Positions 49,901-54,500 of a stretch of 64,000 nucleotides of DNA are shown piece by piece. The stretch spans positions 5,380,084 to 5,444,083 of the forward strand of contig NC_087072.1 in the NCBI RefSeq assembly GCF_026151205.1. The letters are read 5' to 3'. Numbering within the stretch: the first letter of the stretch is position 1; every line of letters begins with the position of its first letter. The notes beneath the pieces were generated by a model, which had not been told where the DNA came from, searched no databases, and saw only the letters and a program-made list of their open reading frames with translations. The DNA is from Bolinopsis microptera (Eukaryota; Ctenophora; Tentaculata; Lobata; Bolinopsidae). Position numbers and translations under genes: made by a program.

Positions 49901-51855
49901 ATGTAGAAATGTTAGTTATTGTTGGTTGGTGGAGACTCAACAAGGCACGCTAGTGTCGGGATTGGATGCTTGATCACTTGATGTTAGACAAAATAAGATA
50001 ATAAGATTACAGCTCAACATTTACATGAACATTTCATATTGTACATTCTTAATGATAACCACCATGAGAAAAATCTTAACCGGGGAAAATAAGTTTTGTT
50101 AAAATACATTTCAGGTATTATTGCTATAAAATACAAAAGTCAGGTGACAAATCGGTGCTATTGTGTAGCATTAATCGCACTGTAAATTTCATTTAAAGGA
50201 TACAGATTATGGAACATTATACGTAGAAAAGAACAAGTGGTCAGGTAGCTAACTGCTAAATAACTTAATGTAACTTGTAATTGTGCCCGAATTTTAACTG
50301 TTAACCAGAGAAACCCCAGCAATTTTAGAAATAATTAAAGAGAGCGTCATAATTATCGGGAACTTAACTGTCGCAAATTTCAAGATCAAACCCGAACAAA
50401 GTTCACAACCTACGCGTGAGTCCCCAACCCCCGAAAGATTGACACAAAAACCTGATAATTTCGGGACTTCAATCTTGCTAAGATGCGTTACTAATGTAGA
50501 TGATTTAATGTAATGTAATTTAGATAATTCTTTAGACATTTTGGGACATTTTAGGCTCTATTAATGTAATTACTGTAAGAATGTAATATAGAACTGTCCT
50601 CATTACAGTAGCTATAAACTACACCTGGGACAACAGGAGAAGGCAAAGAAAATGAGATTATGTATCAACAAATATGCTTCGAATCGAAATTACGGAAATC
50701 AGAAAAATCAGTGCTCGATGGAATTTGGATTAACGAATAAATTAATAAATTTCTTCGAGTATGAAAGAAGATAGGTATATTATTATAACCATGATACCAA
50801 AAATCGACCAATCCTTTTAATCTAATCAATGAGGACACGAAATAAAAATTAAAATACACATTATCCCATTTTCGGTCATTCTTACCTTAGAAAGAATCTT
50901 CACTCCTCCAAGATGGAACAGTTCTCGCTGAAAGATACAATGATCAATGATGACTGTAATATTTCAAAAGAGGTATTCCGATATTCTGTTCTCGGGATTG
51001 CAATAATTAATACTTTAAAAGAGGGATTGTGATATTAATACTGAGAATTATATTATGGTCAACCCAGGTTGAACACTGCAATATATTATGTGCATTATTG
51101 TGTGCATTATTATGTGCATTATTGTGTGCATTATGCAACTCAAAAAGATATATTACTTTGAAATACTCGCTCTTTAAAAACCTGATATGTAGCATCCCTG
51201 ATGAATATTTTTATCCATATCAGAATTCTGAGGAAGTACTGGGACTGATAGTACTCTGAATTTGTTCCAGTTATTTCTAGCCTATGCTTTACCAATCCTT
51301 CAAACACCTGTATTGTTTTGCGTCAGTATTTTGTTGGTTAAGAAGAAAAAACCTTCAAATGTTACAAATTATGACACAGCCATTTACAAATATGGTCAAT
51401 TTTCAAAGTATTCTTTCTAAAAGTTGGTATACAAGTTATCGTTTTTTACCTCAGCCAAGTCTTCATAAAGTACATGGGTGGATAGGTTTCTTTCATTAAC
51501 ACACTTTCTAGAGAGATTCTCAAGTAGCAGAGATTCAGGGGAATTTAAAGACCACTTCACTTCCTTTAGTACACTCCCAAGTTGCCTGAGCTCTTCCCTG
51601 AAGAGTGAAGTTGAGTGTCATGATTTCCATGGGGTTTGTTGTTATTTTACAATTCATTTACAATTTACAACTATTACGAAAGCTTCAATTAAAATATACC
51701 TTAGCATAATACACTTCTGATAAAAATTTTATGCTTTAATGATTTTTACTTATGCACAAGTAAAAATCATAATAAGTAAATCCTTATGGTTGATAAATAC
51801 TACGGTACCTTTCAAGTGGTTGATCATCGACCTCCCCATTCTGACCAGCCAACAT
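10133..51855 (-). CDS. NEK10: NEK10 (NIMA-related kinase 10), complete 27-exon gene
   Basis: I assembled 27 exons with AG/GT borders, every junction in phase, from ATG (51855) to TGA (10133): 1,040 residues, compared with about 1,170 in human NEK10. The order is armadillo-like repeats, protein kinase domain, coiled coil, then a conserved C-terminal block. It matches vertebrate NEK10 along its length (e.g. [29 protein letters not shown] P-loop, QRKVRQI, ITQLPP). NEK10 is the atypical NEK with a central kinase domain; in vertebrates it acts in motile ciliogenesis and DNA-damage checkpoint signalling. The gene spans 41.7 kb because its introns carry five antisense genes and many repeats. The doubtful point is the frame of exon 19219-19431. 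Modules are detailed in the next three entries. Confidence 0.94.
11309..14145. other. NEK10 intron / upstream of GPCR, no gene seen
   Basis: About 2.8 kb without a supported exon. The only structure noted is a short hairpin, ATACCCCCAGCtttGCTGGGGGATAT, at about 13522-13548. Confidence 0.55.
14146..18231 (+). CDS. LDLa-repeat GPCR, LGR/RXFP-like rhodopsin family
   Basis: Three exons (14146-14452, 14585-14778, 15205-18231) join in phase to give 1,175 residues. A signal peptide ([18 protein letters not shown]) and Ser/Thr-rich stem precede a Cys-rich ectodomain with several LDL-receptor class A modules. One is canonical ([13 protein letters not shown]...DSSDESNC, about residues 681-708); others are degenerate but keep CDGxxDCxDxSDEC-like calcium motifs. 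Seven membrane segments follow from about residue 749. TM7 reads [14 protein letters not shown], the form seen in glycoprotein-hormone/relaxin receptors and mollusc GRL101. The DRY site is degenerate (LSVTRS). A large extracellular ligand is likely but unidentified. The gene lies in a NEK10 intron on the opposite strand. I see no leucine-rich repeats, unlike RXFP1. Confidence 0.9.
18232..19218. other. GPCR 3' flank and NEK10 intron
   Basis: No firm gene. A short open frame from ATG 18832 ([20 protein letters not shown]) ends at a stop near 18966 and contains a donor-like site. It looks coding-like but has no partner exon, so I do not call it. Confidence 0.4.
20129..35105 (-). CDS. NEK10: NEK10 module 2: protein kinase domain exons
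   Basis: Exons: 34977-35105, 34746-34799, 34479-34597, 21071-21215, 20819-20921, 20404-20609, 20129-20199. Kinase motifs in order are the Gly loop [14 protein letters not shown]-anchoring Lys in LAMKE, helix-C Glu in [20 protein letters not shown] across the 13 kb intron, catalytic loop [17 protein letters not shown] in place of APE, and [13 protein letters not shown]. All catalytic residues (K, E, HRD-D, N, DFG-D) are present, so an active Ser/Thr kinase is expected. HRDLTPNN is the NEK10-type variant of the usual HRDLKPxN. The intron between 34479 and 21215 is the largest and carries the minisatellite, a transposon, the lectin and the ABC gene. Confidence 0.95.
21200..23406. repeat. 45-bp minisatellite, about 49 copies, derived from the NEK10 splice acceptor
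   Basis: A 45-bp unit is repeated head-to-tail about 49 times with small variants. On the NEK10 strand each unit carries CACTACCAG|GTACTACAAAAC, i.e. the same intron end and exon start as kinase exon 21071-21215, which abuts the array. Because 45 is divisible by three, the array yields a 784-residue plus-strand ORF and shorter minus-strand ORFs; these are by-products. Many units have TAA in the exon frame (YY-stop), so the array cannot be read through as one exon. Most units also contain the palindrome TCACGTGA. Confidence 0.96.
23956..24996 (-). CDS. Transposase-like ORF of the 3.2-kb element (5' incomplete)
   Basis: The frame is open from about 24996 to the stop at 23956 (about 346 codons) and lacks a clear ATG near its start, so 5' exons or a frameshift are likely. 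The N-terminal part reads [19 protein letters not shown] followed by [11 protein letters not shown]; the D..E..F...R pattern recalls the C-terminal catalytic region of P-element/THAP9 or KDZ transposases. A long acidic stretch follows ([12 protein letters not shown]) and a Cys-containing C-terminus. Its position inside the terminal repeats supports a transposase or accessory protein, but the family is not established. Confidence 0.5.
   Translation of the reverse strand, partial: EKTFFVTWKENTYSAVSITNQTYLDLICTCDGLVLYLTLLKKQFPNAEIVTYYLGSDQNEQLFAFIRVSFSSGRSRNMDAITMAHGMERKNVYSALSLHEDTSAIAHARGSTVLHPTVHLKKVKSTGQKAERVKWTGGMISLGKLAKTLDRASRDCIREGKRNNFPVFAAVADPEERSGKPIVHGQELSWEAVDDESGCLEDEDDLAYEVEPVVDDCDDGETISTDKYGTLSFRSFETLTATLNGGRSTLSTKSRLSRFKGDAFGVSSDVRIYNQPECGCSTILKAGSTETLKVFKSQQNFATGVVRFISYKSCPMKYYCQEHSLINGSPNVWLLVEDKYIRCIVP
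25255..26380. repeat. GCCTCA-rich block with three ~315-320 bp tandem units
   Basis: Units begin near 25377, 25691 and 26013 with TGTTTCCGTACATTAAAG and each carries several TTAGCCTCATTT motifs. The block lies upstream of the transposase-like ORF within the 3.2-kb element and could be a regulatory or protein-binding array. A related AGCCTCAATT motif occurs in the unrelated transposon at 58.3 kb. Confidence 0.8.
26821..29054. other. NEK10 intron, no gene seen
   Basis: AT-rich. Two related stretches (about 27475-27540 and 27685-27725) share TCCATGAC(A/G)TAATGTTCACA. The open frame at 27854-28132 has no ATG and no splice context. Confidence 0.5.
29055..29985 (+). CDS. Jacalin-like lectin domain protein
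   Basis: Three exons (29055-29121, 29247-29365, 29503-29985) join in phase to give 222 residues from ATG. The sequence follows the jacalin beta-prism order: [10 protein letters not shown]...[13 protein letters not shown]...[10 protein letters not shown]...[10 protein letters not shown]...[14 protein letters not shown], then [20 protein letters not shown]. Jacalin domains bind mannose or galactose glycans. There is no signal peptide at this start, so it is cytosolic, or a 5' exon is missing: an acceptor-like TATTCGTAG lies 9 bp upstream of the ATG. The C-terminal ~80 residues are not recognised. The gene sits in the largest NEK10 intron, antisense to it. Confidence 0.62.
29986..31951. other. 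Intergenic within NEK10 intron; old repeat debris
   Basis: Contains two ~70 bp direct repeats (about 30257-30324 and 30409-30475, sharing GGACACACTGATA and CCAGTAACCACTTTTCAGG) and a retroelement-like remnant at 31307-31576. No host gene is recognised. Confidence 0.5.
31307..31576 (+). pseudogene. Possible retrotransposon 3'-end remnant
   Basis: An 89-residue frame contains [18 protein letters not shown], which resembles the CxxCG...HLLxxC motif found near the C-terminus of many non-LTR retrotransposon ORFs. No reverse transcriptase is readable upstream, so if real it is a decayed fragment. Confidence 0.3.
31952..33847 (+). CDS. ABCB-type (TAP-like) half ABC transporter, intronless
   Basis: One uninterrupted 631-residue frame. 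A multi-pass membrane domain occupies about residues 30-340 ([37 protein letters not shown]). The nucleotide-binding domain has Walker [10 protein letters not shown] (about 413), signature [14 protein letters not shown] (about 519), Walker [13 protein letters not shown] (about 540) and the H-loop IAHRLSTI (about 574). Half-transporters of this type dimerise to export peptides, lipids or other substrates; the substrate is unknown. It lies antisense inside a NEK10 intron, and the lack of introns suggests a retrogene. The same frame stays open for 64 codons after the TGA, up to 34042. Confidence 0.93.
   Translation: MSEAERKGMYVTMKENATKLSVSLSGMFSGIYKALSTRGQAIRMLILISLLLCGSIVDLEILSLTGQLLSVISDNTTADNQSFYGNVLCQTVLECSTRFEHIRAMLIGFVFMVLLEQIMVLGKYYLENLSLQGITGNLRTQSLEKALSLHKGYHDSHTTAEVASVMGRADSMTYLVTFTIPSAVSQTFGILASGFYLVKADIMIGTTVIILTVLYNIVYLMPARRKSMRIMRAQDKLSCGAEEHKDEALSMMSTVKNFSHEALHVEEQRVAEKCSASNDLTIVLYRILDTLFMQSFKYFLLAFLMAYELTASESVFGPGEFMTFYLVFSKFQEQFSWFDYQIKDIQKGLTAVESYVEFMSTPCEVVSGSETVASLEEDIQFEDVHFGYPARIGEKVLSGLDLKIQRKKMTALVGDSGAGKSTIAKLLMRLYDPQQGRITIGGKDIRDYDLTGLHGKMTIVSQDPTLMNSTIVENISYGAASPDEITMTRVKKAAELANCDFINKFRSGLDTFAGSQGLQLSGGQKQRVAIARAAMRDPEILILDEATSALDAQNEKEVQEALDKLMKGKTTIVIAHRLSTIRQADEIICLKDGEVKERGTHDELMGLGEYYANLVSKQLVEDNCKKMEENA
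33848..34042 (+). other. In-frame continuation beyond the ABC transporter stop
   Basis: After TGA (33845-33847) the same frame reads on for 64 sense codons ([18 protein letters not shown]...NNFGPSKE) before TGA. The composition is coding-like: hydrophilic and Gln/Glu-rich. It could be a former C-terminus cut off by a nonsense change, or a stop-readthrough extension. The stop is followed by T, not the strong CTA context. Confidence 0.45.
35129..35309. repeat. (GACAGT)n hexanucleotide repeat
   Basis: About 28 copies of GACAGT lie directly beside NEK10 exon 34977-35105, on its acceptor side. Translated runs (SDSD, CHCH, TVTV) are artefacts. Confidence 0.95.
35310..35393 (-). pseudogene. Duplicate of the 5' part of NEK10 exon 34977-35105
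   Basis: On the minus strand this 84-bp stretch resembles the first ~72 bp of the neighbouring NEK10 exon (both contain GTAAGGAACA and AGAGCCCCAATGTT) and is preceded by a pyrimidine-rich acceptor (ttttttttgaag). The hexanucleotide array lies between the two copies. It is a partial exon duplication that could act as a decoy or alternative acceptor. There is no donor at its 3' side. Confidence 0.65.
35663..37437 (+). CDS. Sulfatase, N-acetylglucosamine-6-sulfatase (GNS)-like
   Basis: Two exons (35663-36353, 36542-37437) join in phase to give 528 residues. A signal peptide ([16 protein letters not shown]) leads directly to [12 protein letters not shown], the metal-binding N-terminal strand of sulfatases. 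The active-site signature is [13 protein letters not shown], where the Cys before PSR is converted to formylglycine. Further hallmarks are [28 protein letters not shown] and [16 protein letters not shown]-type enzymes remove 6-O-sulfate from GlcNAc in heparan and keratan sulfate, in lysosomes or extracellularly. The stop is only ~105 bp from NEK10 exon 37542-37644 on the other strand, so the 3' UTR may overlap it. Confidence 0.92.
37542..51855 (-). CDS. NEK10: NEK10 module 1: start codon and armadillo-repeat exons
   Basis: Exons: 51809-51855 ([19 protein letters not shown]), 51450-51597, 51182-51244, 50886-50927, 49186-49264, 48820-48967, 48598-48687, 47986-48075, 47734-47773, 47410-47501, 45577-45713, 41704-41920, 37542-37644. 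They encode helical repeats containing [87 protein letters not shown] and [14 protein letters not shown]. Each aligns collinearly with the N-terminal half of vertebrate NEK10, including small exons of 40-63 nt that would be invisible to ORF calling. Introns here hold the SIX gene, the LINE and the MITEs. The N-terminus before the first repeat is shorter than in human. Confidence 0.92.
37690..41655 (+). mobile_element. Nearly full-length non-LTR retrotransposon (LINE)
   Basis: It comprises one long endonuclease/RT ORF, a ~400 bp 3' UTR and a 3' end at about 41655 with TTTAATAAAAAAAA. It lies in a NEK10 intron, opposite in strand, close upstream of the acceptor of exon 37542-37644. The 5' boundary is approximate and no target-site duplication was found. 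Confidence 0.85.
37771..41241 (+). CDS. LINE ORF2-like protein: APE endonuclease and reverse transcriptase
   Basis: An uninterrupted frame of 1,156 residues. The endonuclease domain has NVQGL (about 180), IALNETWL (about 214), [10 protein letters not shown] (about 343) and SDHFPV (about 414). The RT domain has [35 protein letters not shown] and catalytic [10 protein letters not shown] (about 856). The layout is CR1/Jockey-like. The N-terminal ~150 residues are hydrophobic and unusual, so the true start may be a later ATG. With all motifs intact the copy may be recent, though no ORF1 was seen. Confidence 0.92.
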   Translation: MLDNESFRLRIGLFACKRPRTQSRNALIHINTFIPNKIYTFKSPYTPHINYNYHNHMFLFYSLIMTYFLPILLSTVRSMNTVFPLDSNIHSSLLLDSPRYLIPFLACSHIKLFFVIISSWFIRNVLLPGKMNRVKYSSRLRRLVSLFILWVFSLNFLLITLVNPSMLNPGPNSLSVLYQNVQGLIPFSNLSSSHPLLDGNKISELQSFANIEQPDIIALNETWLKKSISSNEIFPSSQYEIFRNDRTRKTHPQDPNNPKKFRENGGGVLLAVRSDLDATTTRLPVSLGAEMLAVKISFPNKESIVICTCYRVGTLGLPNHDVIVSYIRKLVSKKNPPKIYVIGDFNLPHTDWLSSSSTVPIEQSFIDSFSDLSLSQLITSPTHKSGNTLDILLSNYDNTIDNLNVCDPHSVCKSDHFPVTFSIKSSFSRKKTPKRKIYNFKKANWDMINRELCSINWQVLECLDPDSSWKLVKDCIMNLVDIHIPKVIIKSEFQPPWFDSELFSSCRKKDRLRAKFKMSGSISDELKFVTSRKDFKRLSSAKIRDNLFNSDDPALITKKFWSHVKYKSNSCRIPNCVSYSGQLRFNPKDQAELFNSFFYNQFSDPSLYDTDISYVNDVDFDIDFDHRDVRKLLSNINSNKAQGPDGIHGKILKNCSVGLAYPLTCIFRGSYNSGYIPQEWKLANVVPIFKKGKKSEVENYRPISLTCLVMKVFERIVKRKLLSLTSTLLDPRQHGFLEHKSCTTNMVDFCDSLALSLNENIINHVVYFDFAKAFDSVNHDILLHKLKTLYNIDGTLLKFLTNYLQGRYQRVVIGNEMSSTLSVNSGVPQGSILGPLLFVLFINDIPLGLSDNTDIVLYADDTKIWRKIHSSSDNTNLQMDIDYLSDWALRNKMRFHPAKCKVLIVSGKPSLSPPFAYNLDGSPLVYVELEKDLGVDVTPKLSWNSQCDRIYTKACQQLGMVRRDGHIVIDQKRRRALYLSLVRSQFENCSIIWRPCNKSLSDKLESLQKRAIKWILSEEGRSYPPEQYVKKCKLVDILPLSQKFDLNDLIFFHKVLNNLIPVSLPHYLSLYQGTSRLRRCHLDSLSIVSSILPKLSQNSHTTFTSNSPLAKSFFYRTHILWNGLPLQVRQIVSTSLFKAEVTKHLWKCLLDSETTV
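42077..42413. mobile_element. MITE family A, copy 1
   Basis: 337 bp with near-perfect terminal inverted repeats (AGGGGTCGTTCACATATTAC at left). The interior has G-runs and several ATTACGTAAT motifs. A second copy lies at 45065-45560. The target duplication is probably TA but is ambiguous between copies. No coding capacity. Confidence 0.8.
42414..42508. repeat. Short tandem repeat with CRE-like TGACGTCA motifs
   Basis: About five ~20-bp units of the form GTGATGTTATGACGTCAC adjoin MITE copy 1. Three units contain the perfect CREB/ATF palindrome TGACGTCA. Confidence 0.7.
43290..44830. mobile_element. 1.5-kb TIR element with nested Helitron-like insertion
   Basis: Ends are inverted (CCTTACTCGGGATTATTA at left; its complement at right) and flanked by TA. 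A ~100-bp subterminal block containing TTTCGCCATATTTTTCCCG appears at both ends in direct orientation. The interior holds a short acidic coding-like tail ending at 44163 ([19 protein letters not shown]) and the inverted Helitron-like copy. It is probably a non-autonomous or decayed DNA transposon. Confidence 0.68.
44185..44497 (-). mobile_element. Non-autonomous Helitron-like element, copy 2
   Basis: An inverted, ~313-bp copy of the element at 3020-3340, again with TC at the start, CTAG at the end and an A/T target. It is inserted within the TIR element at 43290-44830, so it is younger than that element. Confidence 0.75.
45065..45560. mobile_element. MITE family A, copy 2
   Basis: A longer relative of 42077-42413 with the same inverted ends (GGGGTCGTTCACATATTACG) and an extra ~95-bp interior segment. 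Its right end is about 14 bp inside the intron from the splice donor of NEK10 exon 45577-45713. Confidence 0.8.
46013..46077. promoter_or_regulatory. Three E-box (CACGTG) repeats upstream of the SIX gene
   Basis: TGATCACGTG-type motifs occur three times within 65 bp, 130-190 bp before the SIX start codon. CACGTG is bound by bHLH factors such as USF, MYC or MITF. The function is inferred from position. Confidence 0.4.
46125..46133 (+). promoter_or_regulatory. TATA box of the SIX gene
   Basis: ATATAAATA lies 74 bp before the ATG at 46207, which suits a transcription start 25-30 bp downstream and a short 5' UTR. Confidence 0.5.
46207..47250 (+). CDS. SIX-family homeobox transcription factor, intronless and divergent
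   Basis: A single-exon frame of 347 residues. After a Pro/Ser/Thr-rich N-terminus (about 1-170), the SIX domain is partly recognisable ([40 protein letters not shown]) and runs into a homeodomain ending [17 protein letters not shown]. The Lys-50-type recognition helix (WFKNRRxRDR) and the YPSPGQK turn are SIX features. The QVSN of typical SIX proteins is QVNS here, and the SIX domain lacks its first third, so subtype (SIX1/2, 3/6 or 4/5) cannot be assigned. The expected role is nuclear DNA binding in sensory or muscle development. It is antisense within a NEK10 intron. Confidence 0.85.
   Translation: MSHGLLITAAQEADVPTSPYLTTPDSPGQSSKFDCVFSQDGLLTSTPPATWSKVLSPVNYSSDDSAYFGSPPPTPGDNNTFTDVPSINLAYHPTAQFKPDDLPNTTYQPSYPNSANPTTFPILPNDLMDFYPANYQVDPKYPLNQPYTHQSETPYTHPAYLENLQNKIMRRKGSARCDKEKSTLNYLKTLAREEQYEEMFVIISNFQFSERNHSWLQTLWLRGHYARETQRLGRPLNPADRLRLRRLQPFPQTISQPDDYESQKFAKDFLKVFYGINEYPSPGQKMMLSTRCRMTYHQVNSWFKNRRARDREAPELVKVSPQQLDETLDILMDIIKSDEEVIEVIEV
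49265..50885. other. NEK10 intron, no gene seen
   Basis: Human NEK10 has no extra sequence between the flanking exons, and none of the open frames here (e.g. 49562-49843) has splice or family support. Confidence 0.55.
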
Positions 51856-52286
51856 GAACTAAAATACAGAATTAAAAGCATTAAATTACTTTGTAATCAT
51901 GCCAGAAGAAGAAGAGTGAGCATTACTAATTTAAGAAGTATTAAATTGTACCTATAACTATGAGCACACTCATGAGGTCAAACAGCAAAAATACCATAAC
52001 TTTCGAATTTTGAATATTAGAATTATACTGTTAAATAAAAAACATGCATCATCATGTTATTGGATCTGTGGCTTAACTCATTGGAAACTATATATATACA
52101 TTATACAGTATACATACTATGGTTAATGGTTATATACTATAAGGTGGGCCGTTAATAAATATAATAAAAACTAAGTCATATCGTCTGATATTTCTGAAAA
52201 CAATTGTCGTATAAAATGCATTGATATGGATAATAATAAATAACGACTTCAATTTGAATAAAAACGTCTGGAAAATAAATTAATAA
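51856..52286. other. NEK10 5' region / TUBE1 3' flank
   Basis: About 430 bp lie between the epsilon-tubulin stop and the NEK10 ATG, both on the minus strand. The NEK10 promoter or 5' UTR should lie here, or within or beyond TUBE1. An acceptor-like TATTTTAG lies 3 bp before the NEK10 ATG, so a noncoding 5' exon is likely. Confidence 0.45.
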
Positions 52287-53657
52287 CTAAATTATTTTAG
52301 GTCTAGCAACATGAAGCGGCTGAGCGCTCTCCATCTCACTGTAAAAAGCAATCTGATCATTGAGACTTTCATGGGCACATTTAACTTGATCAATGTCCAT
52401 GCCATCAACATTAAGATAGTGGTGTAAATGAGCTTTTCGTGAGAACAGTTTGTAGAATCTACTTCTCAGGTCCTCAAATGTGTACTTTATAGACGTGTTG
52501 TTTGCCAGAGAAAGAATGGAATACATTTGTTTGATTGGTGGCACAGAACATAGCCCAGTCTTCCAACCATCTTTGTTCCAGTAGATAAACTTGGTGCAAT
52601 CAGATAACCTGTCAACATTTCTCCTGACATCTGAGACTTGCAAATTTCCTCTAACAAGAAGAGCACAAGACAGAAAAGTTCCTTTTCGAAGATCAACACG
52701 GCAGAGCTGATTATGGTTGGAAAAAACATCAGTGAACATAGCATCAAGATGTCTTGGTTGTGAAATTTTTGGGGAATACAGGGGAGCAATTGCAGGAACC
52801 AAATAGTTTGCTTTTGGAAAAGGAACAAGGTTCATACATATCTCATTGATGTCAACATTCATGCTACCATCAAATCTAGCAGATGCTGTGATATCAAGTA
52901 TCACTTTAGCAACAAATGAATTCATTCTATTAAAAGCCTTTTCTTTAGTCTCTGTAACGGTATGTTTGATGTTATCTACTTTGGCTGAACCTAACTGCTG
53001 ACATATTGCAGAAAGGGATTGGTTTTCCACGGGCATAACACAATTCCCGTGTTCAGATATCTGTTTCATTGCAAGAGTAGTGTTGTATGGAGAGGTGATG
53101 ACATCATCATCAGCTGACGGATACACTGGTATCACAAATCTAAACACGTCAGGGAAGTTTTCTGCGATTAGTGAAAGAGTTCTTGTACCAAGACCTGAAC
53201 CAGTACCTCCACCCATACTGTGCAATATGAAAATAGATTGTAAACAGTCGCATAATTCACACTCTTTTCTTATCGCATCTACTATCTGCTCCTGATAATG
53301 GCTGCCATAAAAGTGGAATCCTGTTGCCCAATTATTACCTGCACCACTGACGTCTTTTATCAATTCAGTTGAGTTAAAAAGTTCCCCTACATCTGATTGA
53401 ATAAGCCTATTAAGAACTCCTTCTTCCATATCAATTAAAACAGCTCGAGCTTTCAAGCTTTGAATCTGGGTTGGTGGGTTACTTACTGCCAAGTTTCGTC
53501 TGGATTTCGAGTCTACATTCCGAAAGAAGCTGGCAACAGATTCAGAAAAGTAGCCTGAATCGTCATGAAAAGCATGTTCTTTTAAAGCAGAAGACCAAAA
53601 CTGAGATCCTATCTGATTACCACACTGACCAACTTGTACTATGATTGACTGAGTCAT
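52287..53657 (-). CDS. TUBE1: Epsilon-tubulin, intronless
   Basis: A 456-residue uninterrupted frame matches epsilon-tubulin throughout: MTQSIIVQVGQCGNQIGSQF, NVDSKSRR, LKARAVLIDMEEGV, the tubulin GTP signature GGGTGSGLG, YPSADDDVITSPYN, NEICMNLVPFP, RGNLQVSD and GWKTGLCSVPP. The open frame extends 20 codons upstream, but I start at MTQS because family members begin there. Epsilon-tubulin is required with delta-tubulin for centriolar triplet microtubules and stable centrioles or basal bodies. Unlike neighbouring NEK10, the gene has no introns, suggesting intron loss or retroposition, yet no defect is visible. Confidence 0.96.
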   Translation of the reverse strand: MTQSIIVQVGQCGNQIGSQFWSSALKEHAFHDDSGYFSESVASFFRNVDSKSRRNLAVSNPPTQIQSLKARAVLIDMEEGVLNRLIQSDVGELFNSTELIKDVSGAGNNWATGFHFYGSHYQEQIVDAIRKECELCDCLQSIFILHSMGGGTGSGLGTRTLSLIAENFPDVFRFVIPVYPSADDDVITSPYNTTLAMKQISEHGNCVMPVENQSLSAICQQLGSAKVDNIKHTVTETKEKAFNRMNSFVAKVILDITASARFDGSMNVDINEICMNLVPFPKANYLVPAIAPLYSPKISQPRHLDAMFTDVFSNHNQLCRVDLRKGTFLSCALLVRGNLQVSDVRRNVDRLSDCTKFIYWNKDGWKTGLCSVPPIKQMYSILSLANNTSIKYTFEDLRSRFYKLFSRKAHLHHYLNVDGMDIDQVKCAHESLNDQIAFYSEMESAQPLHVARPKII

Positions 53658-54500
53658 CGGTGCACCTAAATGTGTTTTATGAATTATTTCTATAATCACT
53701 ACTGGCAACTGAAACAAAGATGCCTGTTAAGGATGAAGTGATCAAATCATTGTATGTTGTTTATAGAGTGTATGGCCTGGCCGAATATTGTCCATATGTT
53801 AACCCTCCAGTGGCCGTATATATATTCATTACATTGGCCATATGATGGTCGTATATTGACCATATGATGGCCATTGTACCCTGATTTAATAGTAGGGAGA
53901 AATGTAAATAGTAAAATAAATCGATTAAAGCATGATTACTAATTTTAATTTATTTAACTACTCAATAGTGCCAAGTCGCCGATCAAGTACATTCCTGAAT
54001 AATGGAATAATTTTAATGTCCTGTAAAATTGTTGCTAAAATTTTGGCTATATTAGAGGGCCTTACGGGTATTTTCTGCTCAATACCCTAGGGATTGCTCT
54101 AACCAGAGCCCTCTCGCTTGCAGACATATGGTTAGGTGAACCCTAGGGACCTCAGCTCAGATAGCCTTCGCTAGACGTATTTGTGACCGTGTACTGTAAT
54201 TGATTAAAGATTAAAAGCGGTTATTAGACTGATTTTTTTATGTAAATAGTATTCGAATTATATGCATAAAAATTTTAAACTAATTACAACAGTGCTACAA
54301 ATCTATTACATTTATTGAAAATTATGTAGTGTAATTTAAAAATTATATTTTAAGCGGGAATATCCTGTCCAAACCCAGGATGCACGGCATAAAGAATTTG
54401 TTTTAATTTTAATGAACCAAGAAATTTGTTCAACGAAGCAAGAAATTCAATTTTAGCACATTTTTACAGATAAAAGAAAATTATTATTCAAGCAATATAC
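53658..54500. other. Intergenic, upstream of TUBE1; no gene seen
   Basis: Contains a small imperfect palindromic repeat at about 53833-53874 (GGCCATATGATGGTC and its near-inverse). TUBE1 promoter elements were not identified. Confidence 0.5.

Noticed and set aside
53658..53717. 20-codon N-terminal extension of epsilon-tubulin
   Set aside because: Tubulins of this family start at the MTQS methionine. The upstream codons are probably 5' UTR open by chance.
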